DNA of 64,000 bases from positions 5,642,001 to 5,706,000 of the forward strand of contig NC_039478.1 in NCBI RefSeq assembly GCF_003590095.1. Reading direction: 5' to 3'. The first letter of the stretch is position 1, and each line of letters opens with the position of its first letter. The notes under the pieces are model-generated. The model saw only the letters and a list, made by a program, of their open reading frames with translations, made no database searches and had not been told where the DNA came from. Positions 37,228-48,741 of the stretch are shown in pieces. The DNA is from Trichoplusia ni. Lineage: Eukaryota; Arthropoda; Insecta; Lepidoptera; Noctuidae. Position numbers and translations under genes: made by a program.

Positions 37228-37377
37228 TCACGAATCATTTGTGTAATTCAAGAACGCTTGTTATAAGTCTGGGTGTCTTTGTGCATGCGTGCAGGTGTTT
37301 TTGCCTGAACATGTGACTTGTTTGTTTGTGAAACCCCGCGTGACACAAGGATTACCTCTATTCGTGCTAAAAAAAAC
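37228..37377 (+). mobile_element. 5'-truncated tRNA-derived SINE
   Basis: Only the tRNA-unrelated body and tail remain: 'aagaacgcttgttataagtc', 'tgggtgtctttgtgcatg', 'cgtgacacaaggattacctc' and a final A-run (aaaaaaa). These blocks match the copy at 50140-50339. The A/B-box head is absent, as in incomplete reverse transcription. Confidence 0.7.
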
Positions 37378-37939
37378 TGTACTCCTTAAACTACATAGCT
37401 TCAATAACGTTAATTATATCTTCATAAAATTTTATAGCAACAAAATGTCTGCGATGGGTACGAAAAAATTCCTACCGAAATTACTGTCCTCAATTCTTAG
37501 ATAACGGGCTAAAAACGGGCCATCGATTGCTCATAGTGACAAGTAATGGTTACAAAGCAACTGTCCAAAAATGTTATGATAACGATCTGTTCATTATGAA
37601 GCCTTAGTATATACGAGTACATGACTGTGGTCACAATGAGTTACGAAAACGATAGGTGCATCTAGAGTATTATAATTGAACTAGTGCTTGAACAGCTCAC
37701 CTGATATAAACACTTTTTGATTGATTGATAAAAAATACTGTACGATGGTTATATCGGCCTTACATAGAACGTAAGGACATAATACCTTTTGTAGAAGTAA
37801 GACAATACTCTTCAACGTGAATGTTATCATATTTGTTTCAAAACAGCTGTCCAGCGACAGTGCTAACAGTCTACCACTATATCTAAAAAGCAGTGCTTCT
37901 GCAGTTTGTTGGTTCACGATATAAAGTGGCGTCACGCTT
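37378..37939. other. Non-coding DNA, nothing recognised
   Basis: No supportable gene or repeat. Confidence 0.45.
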
Positions 37940-38240
37940 GAACTATAAGGCTGACTTTAAGAGGCAGTAGTAAGATCTCAGGATGCTGAAACTCCAGTGA
38001 AAAGTGCTAGTAACCTTTCCGCAACCAGTACTGTTGCAATTGAGGAAGCGGGACATCGTATTTCACAGCATCAAGGAGGTCTCACTTGGAGAACTACAAG
38101 GCTGATTTTAAGAGGCAGGAGTAGGTTCTCAGGTTGTTGGAAGTTCAGCGAAAAGTGCTAGGAGCCCTTCCAAAATTATCCCAACTTCTGCAGTTGTGGA
38201 AGCGAGACATCACATTGAAGGTTGTAGATTGGCGTTCCGT
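37940..38240 (+). repeat. Two-copy imperfect tandem duplication, period 151 bp
   Basis: Unit one starts 'gaactataaggctgacttta' at 37940 and unit two starts 'gaactacaaggctgatttta' at 38091. Further paired blocks follow: 'agaggcagtagtaagatctc' with 'agaggcaggagtaggttctc', 'gtgaaaagtgctag' with 'gcgaaaagtgctag', and 'gaggaagcgggacatc' with 'gtggaagcgagacatc'. The block 'tttgtggaagcgagatgctg' near 44105 is similar, so the unit may be part of a dispersed sequence. Its nature is unknown. Confidence 0.65.
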
Positions 38241-40000
38241 TTCCAGAACTGCACGTCTCATATGATGGAGAACCGCTCTGTCAATATAAATGTTTTCTCT
38301 ATGAAGTGCTGTTGTATTCACTAATTTGTTCTGTCACTTTTCATTCCTTACAAATTGGTTCTTGTTTTCTTTATTCATATGACGTCCTACACCAAGTAAT
38401 AGGCGTAATTGGTATTGTATTTTTTTTGTGTAAAATTGTTGAGACACTTTGGACGGATCTTTTTGTTTATGCGCGTAGAGTACATAATCATTTCTAGTTT
38501 AACACATTTTTTTGTCTTATAAATATAGTTATAATATTCCAATCTCTTGTCGTTATTGAAACAAGTATGTTATTGAAACACTGATGTATTTGAACTCAGC
38601 AATGTTTTGAACATTAATGGAGGCTATTTCAGTTTGTTCCGGTCGAGTCCGAAAGTGGTTCGGTCTGATTAGAATTTCAAATGTATCCAATGTTTACAGT
38701 TTATGTTGCTATTTAAAGGATTTCAATGTATCGATTTCACCATAAAGATTTGAAATTTTATGTTTGTTCATTTAATGGCTTCACGTGTAAGAATATTAAC
38801 TTAAATGCGCTGCAATTCTTGCCGTGTAATGAGTCAATTATTTTCAGTGAATGAAGTGTTTTGGTGTACCGAGTACTTACTCAGTACATATTTTGTTGGT
38901 GTTTTATTGTTGTTATTGCTTTAAATAATGAGAAATTAAAAGAAAAGATTACAGTTGGTTATAATTACAATAATTGTATACCTGGAAACAAAAAACCATA
39001 CAGTACCTACAGAATTCTTATAAACTCTATAAAACATTTTATGGTGTTCATAAAACTTTGTACATGTTTGTACTGCGCGCCATCTAGCGAGCTGTTTTGC
39101 GAACTACTTCAAAGCGCTGCCAACAAACTTGTTGGAACGAACTCAGTTTGTTAGATCAGACGCGTGGCTTTCTCGACGTTTGTTTAGTTTGGTTTCTTGA
39201 TCATAGATGTCGTTAGAAGGCGATACCACTAATGCTTTCCAAAGATGCTTTGCCAATTTGTCTTGGCCGTAGTCTGTCTGTGCCATAGGTTGATTAAAAA
39301 CGAACACATTTCAATATTGAGGCATATTCTTTTTTTGCGTTTGACTTTGCCCATTATTTTTATGGCAATCCGACTAAATTGCATTATTGACAGTTGTGAC
39401 ATACACAAAAAAGCTAAAATAAATGAATCTATTATATAGGAATTAAGAGGATTCATTATAGAATTCTAAACATGGAAATTCAACTGAAACTTCATAACAG
39501 TTTCCTCTAAAGGCTTTCCACACGTGCAGAAAACGGCCGGTTCGCTCGCTATGCGATAATGCAATTACGTAGATACTGTATTTGCATTAGCACATTTTGT
39601 ATGGAACCGCAGTGTCGTATATAATGCATATAACGTCAAACGTTACTCACTTTGTATATATTATTAACTACTGTTATGCCAAGTGTATTAGGTGATCTTC
39701 TTTTGAATTAAAAAAAAATGGCCTACTCAGTGCTTCTACCATTTGGGGTAACAATTCCATGCCAATTACAAAATACCAGAAAAACTATCTTCCTACTTTT
39801 GACATGGAACCTTGGCTGCCATTGCTAAGCTAAGTATCTGCTGTCAAAACCTCGAAATCTTAAGTACCTACATACCTGACCTCTTTGAAGTAACAATTCA
39901 CATTAAAATCCCCATGTATTTCTCAAAGGCTGTTAAGTGTTAAACGATGTCAAACCTTTGTAACGTGTGCATCAAATTAAGAAAGGCATTTTGTTTGTAG
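38241..40000. other. Non-coding DNA upstream of the 40-kb exon
   Basis: No gene seen. It contains a CTCF-like word (39075-39089, minus strand 'cgctagatggcgcgc') and a slightly GC-richer patch at 39060-39200. Confidence 0.35.
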
Positions 40001-40081
40001 GTGACGGCATCAAGCTGGCATCGTCGGGCCCCGGCAGCCCGGCGCCGCCGCCGGTGCAGTGGCGAATGCGGAGAAAGCCAG
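40001..40081 (+). CDS. GC-rich internal exon, unknown protein
   Basis: An 81-base segment of about 70-75% G+C stands out sharply from AT-rich DNA. It is bounded by an acceptor (...ttttgtttgtag) and a donor (CCAG|gtaata). Read from its third base it encodes DGIKLASSGPGSPAPPPVQW followed by RMRRKP. This is a Ser/Gly/Pro-rich linker running into a basic cluster, typical of a disordered region. The entry is phase 1 (two leading bases GT) and the exit is phase 1 (one trailing G). Its length is a multiple of three, so it could be an optional cassette exon. A second frame (VTASSWHRRAPAA...) is also open but Arg-rich and less natural. I do not recognise the gene. The plus-strand segments at 40861 and 47433 are phase-compatible possible next exons. 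Confidence 0.6.
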
Positions 40082-40880
40082 GTAATACTCACCTTTATTA
40101 CTAACAGGAAAATAATATTACTGTACCATTAATATCACCGTGGTACTCTGTACCACTCCATGCAGATATATTTTTGTATTTCTCGGAAAAAATTCCATCC
40201 TTGACTGAAAATTTTGGGAATCTGTTGCTAAGAGCTATTAGATCTGCCTGTGTTATTGCATATCTAATGTACTATTAGCATTGATGTGTCACTGTGTTAG
40301 TCAATACTTCATATTAAATATGCTTAATTTGTCCTTTGACTGCATTTTTTTGGAAAAGGTTTCTAATTCTCTCTCTTGCTACTTTAGCTTTTCATGTTTG
40401 AGAAACTGAAATAATAGGATAGGTGTGCTTGGAAATCCTCTTCTCTATTCCCAAGTAGCATGGTAAAATGCTGAAACAGATTTCTGTGATCATTATTCAA
40501 TTTTCAAAGATGGATCCGGCGTAGAGAAATGGTTATAATAGAAGGCATTATATCCCAAATTTCAAGTAACAAATTATATCTGTATGGTGCAATATTTTCT
40601 ATGACAATAATTGTTAAATTAAGTCTGTGTCACGTTTTAGAACTTCAATTATCATTCCATTCATCAATACTCAAAAATCTGTGTCAGGTACTTCCCGACA
40701 CAGTTCAAGCTTTGTGGATTGAACTTCTATCGCTGATTGTATAGGCTCGTTTGTGTTACATTTACAAATTGATTGAATTGATATCGCTTTCGAGTAGTAA
40801 AACGCGACTGCGAAAGCAGATTGGTTATATATAATGCATTTGTAAAAATAAAATAGGAAGATGTTAACCCATTACGCGTG

Positions 40881-41132
40881 ATGCCTGCTGAGCCAGAGGA
40901 ATTGTCTGAAAGGGTTACCGCAGCTTTGTATACAAGGTGCAAAAAAAGGAATAGGGTGGGTTTTAAGTTAGTCAATAAAAGAGTGACACTTCCTTTCTGC
41001 CAACCCAAAGTAGGAAGAGTTTCGCATCGGAAACTCAACCCAAAGCAAGACGTTGTTGATTTCCCGTCTAAAAAAGGATCACTTCTTCAAATCATTTTTT
41101 GTCGTGTGACAGGCCTCTGCACTACTAAGTAG
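40881..41132 (+). CDS. Coding-looking ORF, 83 residues, unknown
   Basis: An ATG starts MPAEPEELSERVTAALYTRC, a likely helical acidic segment. A basic stretch follows (KKRNRVGFKLVNKRVTLPFC, then QPKVGRVSHRKLNPKQDVVD), and a stop lies at 41130-41132. The frame stays open upstream to an AG at 40859-40860, reading VNPLRV before the ATG. An acceptor there would be phase-compatible with the donor of the exon at 40001-40081. The pyrimidine tract before it is weak. The antisense strand is also open, which lowers confidence. It could be an exon, a small gene or a remnant of a mobile-element protein. Confidence 0.3.
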   Translation: MPAEPEELSERVTAALYTRCKKRNRVGFKLVNKRVTLPFCQPKVGRVSHRKLNPKQDVVDFPSKKGSLLQIIFCRVTGLCTTK

Positions 41133-42609
41133 CGTCTATATTTCACAACTACAATAACAAATCTCAGTTCAGGAGCCGTTCTACCATCAGCGTTCAAACT
41201 ATGTTTATTATTAATACAATTGGCACGACTCCTGAAATTCATTCACAGATTATAATCTACGGAAATCAAATGTTCCGTACGGAAGTCCCTTATCCATTTC
41301 ACTAGCTTGAATGCGTCGTCGAAATCTAGAGTGACGCAAATATTAATCTGGTCTTGGCAATAAATGGTATTAGATTATAGCTGTGCAATATTTCCAGATT
41401 GTGGGAATGATAAATCTCTGTCGGCCCATTTCTCTCGTAGTGTATACATATTGATGTATCTCAAAAAACGTGTAGGATGCCGTGGATAAATATTTATAGT
41501 ACCCAAATATTTCGATTTGGGTCAAAAATACATGATCAACGTGATGTTTTCGTATTCTTTTCTAATTATTTGAACATTTGAGTTGTACTAAGAGTTGAAA
41601 TGCAAATTAACTGAAGACAAAATCTTGGCAGAAACGTCAATAAATGTCCATGTTTAGTGAGGTGTCTCTATCGAGTCGTATCGAACCCGAATTTTTTATC
41701 GCAGTTTTCTTTACAACTACCATTATTTGAACCTTACCTATGCTGTAAAACTGATTCATTTTACGGCTCCTCAGAAACGATGATGTGATAAATATGCTCA
41801 TAAAATCCACAAACGATATCCTCTAGAACTGTTTCACGATTCATAAAATCCTTTATTTATAGCAGTTATAGTAACAGATTATTATGCGATTTGATTACTG
41901 GAAATGCATCTGAGAGGTGTACTTAACATGTTTATTGTTGTCTAGAAGACTTGAGCTATAGGTACATGTTTAGTACCTCACTAAAGTTGAAAACGATCTC
42001 TGTGTGAGTTATAACTTTCAGCTGTTCTTATGTGTTTAAGCGTGGATTGTTAATGCTTTATGATTTCTTCGTATTTACCTACATCATTCGAACCTTTCCC
42101 ACGTTTGTTTTGGTTGGCTACGACGAGATGACGCCCGTAACCTTGAACGCTGCAAAGAGTTCGTGGCAGAGATAAATACAGAAACCGATGTATATGTCTG
42201 TCATATGAAAACATTCAGCTGTGGGCGCTGAAATTAGAATTCGCGGAAGCAGTACCTACTGGAGCAAAAAAAAATTCTCGTCACATAGAGAATGTATACA
42301 ATTGGCTAGTTCTATGTGATGGCGTTTCGTTTCAATTAAGTAACTCAAAGTTTCTCTAGTAAGCAATGTGAAGCTTATAGTTTCAGTGAGTTATTGACCT
42401 AATAAAATCTGGTCACCCATCAAGTAGGCACTTCGTGAGAATTATGTTCTTACTGACTTATGAATAAATTTGATGTTATCTAACCAAATTTGGTTAGAGG
42501 CATAAATTAAACAGTGTAAGATTGAGAATATTTACGTTTCAGATGACTTATCCTATTCTCAACATTTCATTTAGCATGAAACCACTGATATCTATATTTT
42601 TGACTTTAT
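41133..42609. other. AT-rich non-coding DNA
   Basis: No gene or repeat that I can support. Confidence 0.45.
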
Positions 42610-42735
42610 ATGTCTTTTCCCAAGAAATGCGGTGAGTTAGTCCCGCGCGCCTTCATGATCGCCGCTAATATTTATCCTGTACCAGATAATATTCACATGG
42701 GAGTATTAAAACCAGTAATGAAACATTCATGTTAA
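42610..42735 (+). CDS. Small ORF or terminal exon, 41 residues
   Basis: ATG at 42610 gives MSFPKKCGELVPRAFMIAAN followed by IYPVPDNIHMGVLKPVMKHS and Cys, then TAA. Within the first codons lies a good acceptor (...tatgtcttttcccaag), so the same frame could be entered by splicing at 42625. The start of the frame is CpG-rich (cccgcgcgcc). It is short enough to be chance; the natural-looking composition is the only further support. Confidence 0.2.
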   Translation: MSFPKKCGELVPRAFMIAANIYPVPDNIHMGVLKPVMKHSC

Positions 42736-45609
42736 TGAGTAGTAGTAGTCATAATCGAGCCAGTTTATTTTTATGAGTGCCTCAAAGTGCACATACTCAG
42801 GTAATCAACAGGGTAAACTTGTTTAATTGATGGCGTTATTAATTGCCAGCCACCCCACGTAAACGTACCCTTTTAATCCCTAATAAACGTAAATGGTCTT
42901 CCATCTTTGAGATAACATCTCGTAATTATATTTGAGTGTCGGTGAAGTTTTCCCGCGATCGTTATGTGGCGAATGTGGCGATACCGGTAACTATCGCGTG
43001 ATAGTAATTTTCCTTTTACGTCATTCCGCGTTTTGGGTATTCTTATTCCTAATATGTGAGACATATGGCTTTATAAGTGTTGCTATAGAATCATACCCTC
43101 TCAACACCATAAACTTGAATGAACTGGGTTATGTCTTATATGTGTGACATGATTAATGAGTTCCTAATTTTTGGATATATACCATCCCTGCAACTCAAAA
43201 CAAGTCTTATAGTTAAGTTTAAGTGTAGAAGTAGGGTACTTAAGTGTAAAACTTGACAGCCTCTAGCAAATTTGTTTTTCACCACGGTCGGAAAGGCCCT
43301 CGACTCCGTCGCAATTTAATTACTTGTCGCTCCACTTCATATTGTAAGCCAGATGAATTATTTGGAATGCTGGGAGCTAAAATTGAAATACATTTTTAAT
43401 TTCGACGCTAAAGTTCCTTGTACACTGCGCAGGTTTAATTTTTAAATAGTAGCAAGATTGTTCATGGGTCGGCGGGCGCGAGAACCTAATAACAAACGAT
43501 GCGGAAGATTTGGCAGCGAATGCTGGAATGGAAATAAGTAACTTTGTTAACTGGACCATTGGAATAAATGTAAGTTACAAAGACAAATGTATTAAAATAA
43601 TAGTTGTTACAATTTGTAGCAATGTCAATGGGTATTTAAAGCATATAGAGTATGTTATAATGACTGCACTCCTATTTTATAGTAAGCGAAAGGTTTCATG
43701 TTCTATCTATTGTTTCTCTTAGGATTAATAGCTCAAGACGCCTGTATTTAGCGTTAAAGCTTAATCTTAAATTATCTTAATATTAATATTTTAGCGCATT
43801 GCACCATCGCAGTGAAGTCACTTTATTGTTCAGAAATGTTAAATGCTCGCTTCTAAGCTCTTCCTTTTACGGTCAACGTTTAAGAGTAAAACTGTCACTA
43901 AGAGATTTAAGACTTCGTGGAACATTTTTTATTCATGCGCATCGTTGCCTTGTATTACTGCGAGAGGATCTGACACCGCTCGAGTCCGCTTGACGACGGC
44001 ACCGTCCCGAAGGACCGATTGTTTCTAAGCACTGCGATGCGTTGCTCTCATTTTCCTTCTCATCCGTGCCTGTACTATGATCTTTCAGATCGTGAATGCT
44101 CCCTTTGTGGAAGCGAGATGCTGCAATACAGTGTAATGGTTAGTCGCTTTTTATATAGCAAGTCTCACTTAAGAATATCATAGGACAAAACGGGTATACA
44201 GTCAGAGCTATCTTGAATCTGATATTAAAACTTTAATGCTATAAAATATGAACGTAAAAGGAGGTATTTTGAAGGAACCCTCAAAGACGCGAGGTCTATA
44301 ATTCTAAGCGGAACACTGATATATGGAAATTAAGCCCTTCTAGAGACTGTTAGCTTTGAGAATTTAATTTAAAAAGGCATTCTCTTTAATTGTTTCGCGG
44401 AAAATATATGGACTCTTAAGTTTGCTAATGGACCTTTAGGCTTTTTTGTACCTACTGATGCTTGTTAGGTTTTGGTAATATTATAGTTGGAGGGAGAGGA
44501 ATTAATTTAAGAAATTTTCTCTAAAATTAATAATATAAGACGGAAAACTGTTTAAATGGGAAAACATTATAATAGTTAGGACTCCAATTACACGATTCCT
44601 TATTAGTACATTTAAATTCCCTTTTCTCTCATTGCGGATAGGAATTCCTCAAAGACAATTCAGTTTTCCTTATAATCATCATCCACGCGCATCATTTTGA
44701 TTAATTCTCCCTAATGTAAACTATCAGGCATTTGTTTTGAGGGAAAAGTTGATAATTAATTTCTTACGTTGTTATGATTAATTGTTACCACAGCGGGGAG
44801 GAAAACTAGGAGAATAATAAATTATCCATATCGCACGCACAATGGATCAAAGGCGTTTTGTTCCCAAGGAATAGAGTGCGACGCTGTTATGATAAAATCG
44901 CTTCATTCATCATCTCAGCGTTTTCCTATTTTTGTTCCTGGTTCAAGGTCGGGTTTGGAGGTCAAGTTCGTTACGCCTGGACGTTACGTAATTAATGAAC
45001 TGGGCGACGATGTCAGGTGTTTGCTTCATGCTAGAGTTTCACTCTGCTGTATCGAACGTTATTTCTTTGTATATCATGGTTATCATGTAATAATATTGAG
45101 AGAATATCAGCTTTTTGTTTACTTTAACAAAAACACGTGATTTTGTACTTTGAACTTTGTAGCGAGTTTTATGGAGATAATTTTGTTGCCAAGGAAGCTG
45201 TTTTTGTATTTCGTATATACAAGCATAAGTACTTAAAGAGAGCAGAACCGTTATATAGGTCGGAAGATACATATAAATGTTAAAAATATTACAGTACTAA
45301 AGGAAATAAAAAGGTAGATGCCAGCCGTATTTTGCCGTATTATGTGAACAATAAACATGTGTTACGTCTTCACTGTTATAGTTATCATGTGACACTACAC
45401 TATACATTGTGATTACGATAGTTTTATTGGGCTTTAACTCATCCGCCCAAAGCTGAGTCATTGTCTCGTGGGTGCTGGATATTTTACATTCGGTTGGTCA
45501 ATAAAATATGTTAAGATGTTAGATTAAAATTAAAGTTTGATTTAAAAATTCGGATTAAGAGAAACAATAAGTTAAGTACTTATTGTACATTTTTATATTG
45601 TTCACAGTT
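42736..45609. other. Mixed DNA with small coding-looking islands
   Basis: On the minus strand a 63-codon ATG frame (42873-43064; starts MSHILGIRIPKTRNDVKG) has natural composition but no other support. On the plus strand 43464-43541 holds a short CpG-rich frame with a CxxFGxxCW pattern (see findings). The 43950-44110 patch is GC-richer and unidentified. The rest is AT-rich without signals. Confidence 0.3.
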
Positions 45610-45735
45610 ACATACATCCCACTTCTCGGCACAGGTACGTAGTGCTGTTCTATATTCTTTGGCACAGGCCTTCCGGTATAGGGAAGTGATCAGCATGCTA
45701 GCTCACAGCGGGTTGGCGATTTTAGATATTAACAT
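45610..45735 (-). repeat. LINE 3' tail relic, minus strand
   Basis: Read on the minus strand it contains 'aaatcgccaacccgctgtga', 'gctagcatgctgatcac', 'ggaaggcctgtgcc' and 'tgccgagaagtgggatgtat', the same blocks as the tail at 1780-1902. About 30 extra bases ('aaagaatatagaacagcac') sit between 'ggcctgtgcc' and 'gtgggat', so this copy has an internal insertion. Confidence 0.55.
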
Positions 45736-46057
45736 TTGGGAACCATGGTGTTTATAGTTTGATTCGTTTCACTCTTGAAAGTTGCCGCGATTTACAATTA
45801 TGACTTTAGTATTTCAGATGTACCATATTTGTAGTATAATTAAATCATTAATCACGGTTATTAATTAAATTAAACTAACCAGATCTTCGATTATAATTTA
45901 TTATTAAAATTATTTTTATAATAATAAAAAAGGGAATATGATTCTAGCTGTACCCTTAGCCAGGTCATACTGATAGATTTCAACGTCATACTAACAACTG
46001 TCACCCGCACCATGCTACAGCGCACAAACTATAGTGCAGTCGCATAAACACTTTGTC

Positions 46058-46065
46058 TGACGTCA
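46058..46065. promoter_or_regulatory. CRE/ATF-type octamer TGACGTCA
   Basis: A perfect palindromic octamer. Other TGACG half-sites follow around 46464-46495. No gene start is supported nearby, so function is uncertain. Confidence 0.2.
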
Positions 46066-46130
46066 GTCTTTGTCAAATCTATGAATGCTGTCGTCTTTAC
46101 TATCAAAGTTGTTGGAAAAATAATGGTCGA

Positions 46131-46250
46131 ACCGAGTTCGACTCGCGAGCCCGCCGCGTCTGCTCATGATTAAGGACTCCGGTTGGGTCCGAAACTAGTC
46201 GGGCTACCCCGATAAATACGCGTGAGTAAACCGTTACATCATTTAATAAT
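46131..46250 (-). repeat. Well-conserved copy of the 'GACCCAACCGGAGT' repeat
   Basis: Its reverse complement runs 'attattaaatgatgtaacgg', 'tttactcacgcgtatttatc', 'ggggtagcccgactagtttc', 'ggacccaaccggagtcctta', 'atcatgagcagacgcggcgg'. It is almost identical to the plus-strand copy at 60531-60644, so both were probably inserted recently. Confidence 0.75.
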
Positions 46251-47432
46251 GAATCATTTTCACGACAGTTACTATCAAAAGGTATTGTACCTTTTCATAG
46301 GTGACAAACTCACTGACGACTAATCTCTCTAGATCAAAACAAAAGCTAGCTACAAAACTTGCCTCTAAAATTCAATTTGGCTTCAGTCTATTCCGTCCCT
46401 TTACGTCCGCCATTTGCAACCTGCAGCTGTCGGGTGCTGATGACAGCAGATGTCACGGCGATTGATGACGTATCACACTTGACATGACGTTGTCAGAAAC
46501 AGAAACAATGTCCCCCTATTCTTTATTTAGAGTTCCATCGTGTAGGGAAAATTTTGAAATTTTGTCGGGTCCATTTTGACGTCCTTTTGTCTTTGTTATG
46601 ACAGAATAATTAATACTTGTATTAAAAAGGGGTGAATTTGCTAAGTAGAGGGTAATCTTCGAACACATTGAGTGTATTTTATAAATTCCTTACACTTGTA
46701 GAAAGCTACGTTAATGGTGTCATATTGAGTAAAAAACATTGTCCAACGACGGATCTAGGACCGGTGGGTCAGTTAGTGAAAAATACATTCTTTTGACCAA
46801 ATAAATTAGAATAAAGAGTTTCATTAAAAGCCAAAAGATATAACAAAAAATAAAACATACAGTTTTTCAAAAGTCTTCACAAAACGGGAGCAACTAATTA
46901 TCCAAACACAGGGAACACGGAAAGCTCATTATAATAAATTTGATGGGAGTGGAATTAACAGGTTTACACGCGAGCATTTTCATTTGCTGAATAAAGAAAA
47001 CTGTTGCCGAGAGGTGGAAGTGCTCGTAAAGGCTTATTAGCTCAAAGAGTAGTTTGGCTTTTGTAGGAAGTTCACAACACATACATATATGTGTATGGCT
47101 TACATATTCATAGATAAATTTAATTCGCGATTATCATCAAGTTTCTCGTACTTCATGTAAATGGAAACCATCTTATAGGTGCTAATAATAAAGAAAATTT
47201 TGTATTTTATTAAAGATTCAATAGACTTTCAGCCTTGTACACGTACGCTTATGAGCTGACAAAGACGGTGCCAAAAAGGAATATTCTTATTTCTTGCTGA
47301 AGTTTAAATTGTACGTGTCATTTTTGCAACGTTAGCTGAAAAATCTTGTAGGCTTTTTCTTTAAAGTGCCCTTTATTCATTATTTGTCTAGTACTGTAAG
47401 CTAAGATAATTGTCCAATTACTTTTCTTGCAG
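46251..47432. other. AT-rich non-coding DNA
   Basis: The 46420-46500 patch is GC-richer and has repeated TGACG half-sites. Nothing else is recognised. Confidence 0.4.
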
Positions 47433-47481
47433 GTGCAATGGTCCTCGTAAAATCATTAAAAAGGAATTATTCAGATATAGA
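47433..47481 (+). CDS. Candidate 49-base microexon with ideal splice sites
   Basis: The acceptor 'ccaattacttttcttgcag' and donor AGA|GTAAGTTT are both near-perfect. Two of three frames are open. With one leading base it reads CNGPRKIIKKELFRYR; with two leading bases it reads AMVLVKSLKRNYSDI. The latter entry phase fits the exit phase of the exon at 40001-40081. At 49 bases it would shift the frame if skipped. I do not recognise the peptide in either frame. Confidence 0.4.
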
Positions 47482-48741
47482 GTAAGTTTGAATGCCCAGG
47501 AGGATATGCTATTTGAAATAGCTATTTATGTAATGAGCTCTCAGATAAATTCCTATCATTATTTACTTAATTTGAATGGTCAGAATGATACCCGAATACG
47601 ATGTGAGCCATCTTCGCTCATAGAACAAAGGACATGTGTGTGTTTTTTGAATTTGGTTTTTTGGAACAGGATGCTGCCTGCTAGTTTGTGTAGGCGTTTT
47701 ATCCAATAGTCAGAGCTTTTAGGATAGGGGTGACGGATGAGCGAATCAGACTACCGTGTGTTTCGTTAATATTTGTTGTTAATTTAAGCTGTCGTAGTCT
47801 GGTGATGCTAGTTAGGGAATTATAGTGAGTTAGTTCGAATAATTCTTGAAAAGATAATCATACATAGCCTAACTTAGAATCAAATAATTTCGTGTTGATA
47901 TAGTTTGGTCTACATAAAATTCGAAGGTTGTACGACCAGTAATGTTTCAAACTGTTGGCAGTTATTCAGGACATGTGAGGGATGTTTAATGCCCTCTCCT
48001 TGAAGTCTTATCGTGCCAAAGCTAGGTCAGGACCGGGGAATTACACGTTTATGACGTTTTTACTGGCAAACGAGACGCCACTGCACCGCGACTGTAAATT
48101 AATTTAGCTAGAATAGAGCTACTTGTGAAACTGTAGCTGCGATAGACCACGATATATGACAGAACCGGCATATTATGTTCTGAAAAGAAAAAGATTATTT
48201 AACACATGTTCGACTTTTAACTTTAGAGAATATTTCATCCTGTGTAGAGTCATGTACAAAGTTTTTTTCTTATGCTTTTTCATTATTAATGTAAATAATT
48301 ATACTCATGAAAACTGTAGGTGTAGATATCAAAGAAATTCTCAGGAACGACAAATACGAATACACTTACTAAATATTATTTTTGCCGAATGAATAAAATA
48401 ACATCAGCAAGACTTCTAACATATTTTTTTATATAAACACTTAATTGGAAATTTCCTCTCAACATCTGTCTAAGTTATTTTACCCCTTAAATATGTAGAT
48501 ACATACATGTATATTTATGTTGGATGTTGTAAAGCGGTTTATTTAATAGCTCGTGTCGTTCACGAACTATGTGAATTAGGCAACACCGCGACCAACACAT
48601 TGTTCACTAAATTATCTGAGGTTCTGTCACAACTTCAATTAATTTTAAAAGTTGCCAACTTTTAGTGGTCAGCGGACGAATGTTCACTTTGTTTTTGTTC
48701 AGGGGATTGTTTCGTTGGGTTTGTGTTACATAATTATATAC
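47482..48741. other. AT-rich non-coding DNA
   Basis: Only chance-type frames and no repeat ends. Confidence 0.45.

Noticed and set aside
40727..41038. 103-codon frame antisense to the ORF at 40881
   Set aside because: Shadow of the plus-strand frame, which has the more natural composition.
43950..44110. GC-richer patch thought to be a structured RNA gene
   Set aside because: No tRNA, snRNA or SRP-type boxes could be placed, and no stable cloverleaf or long stem was seen.
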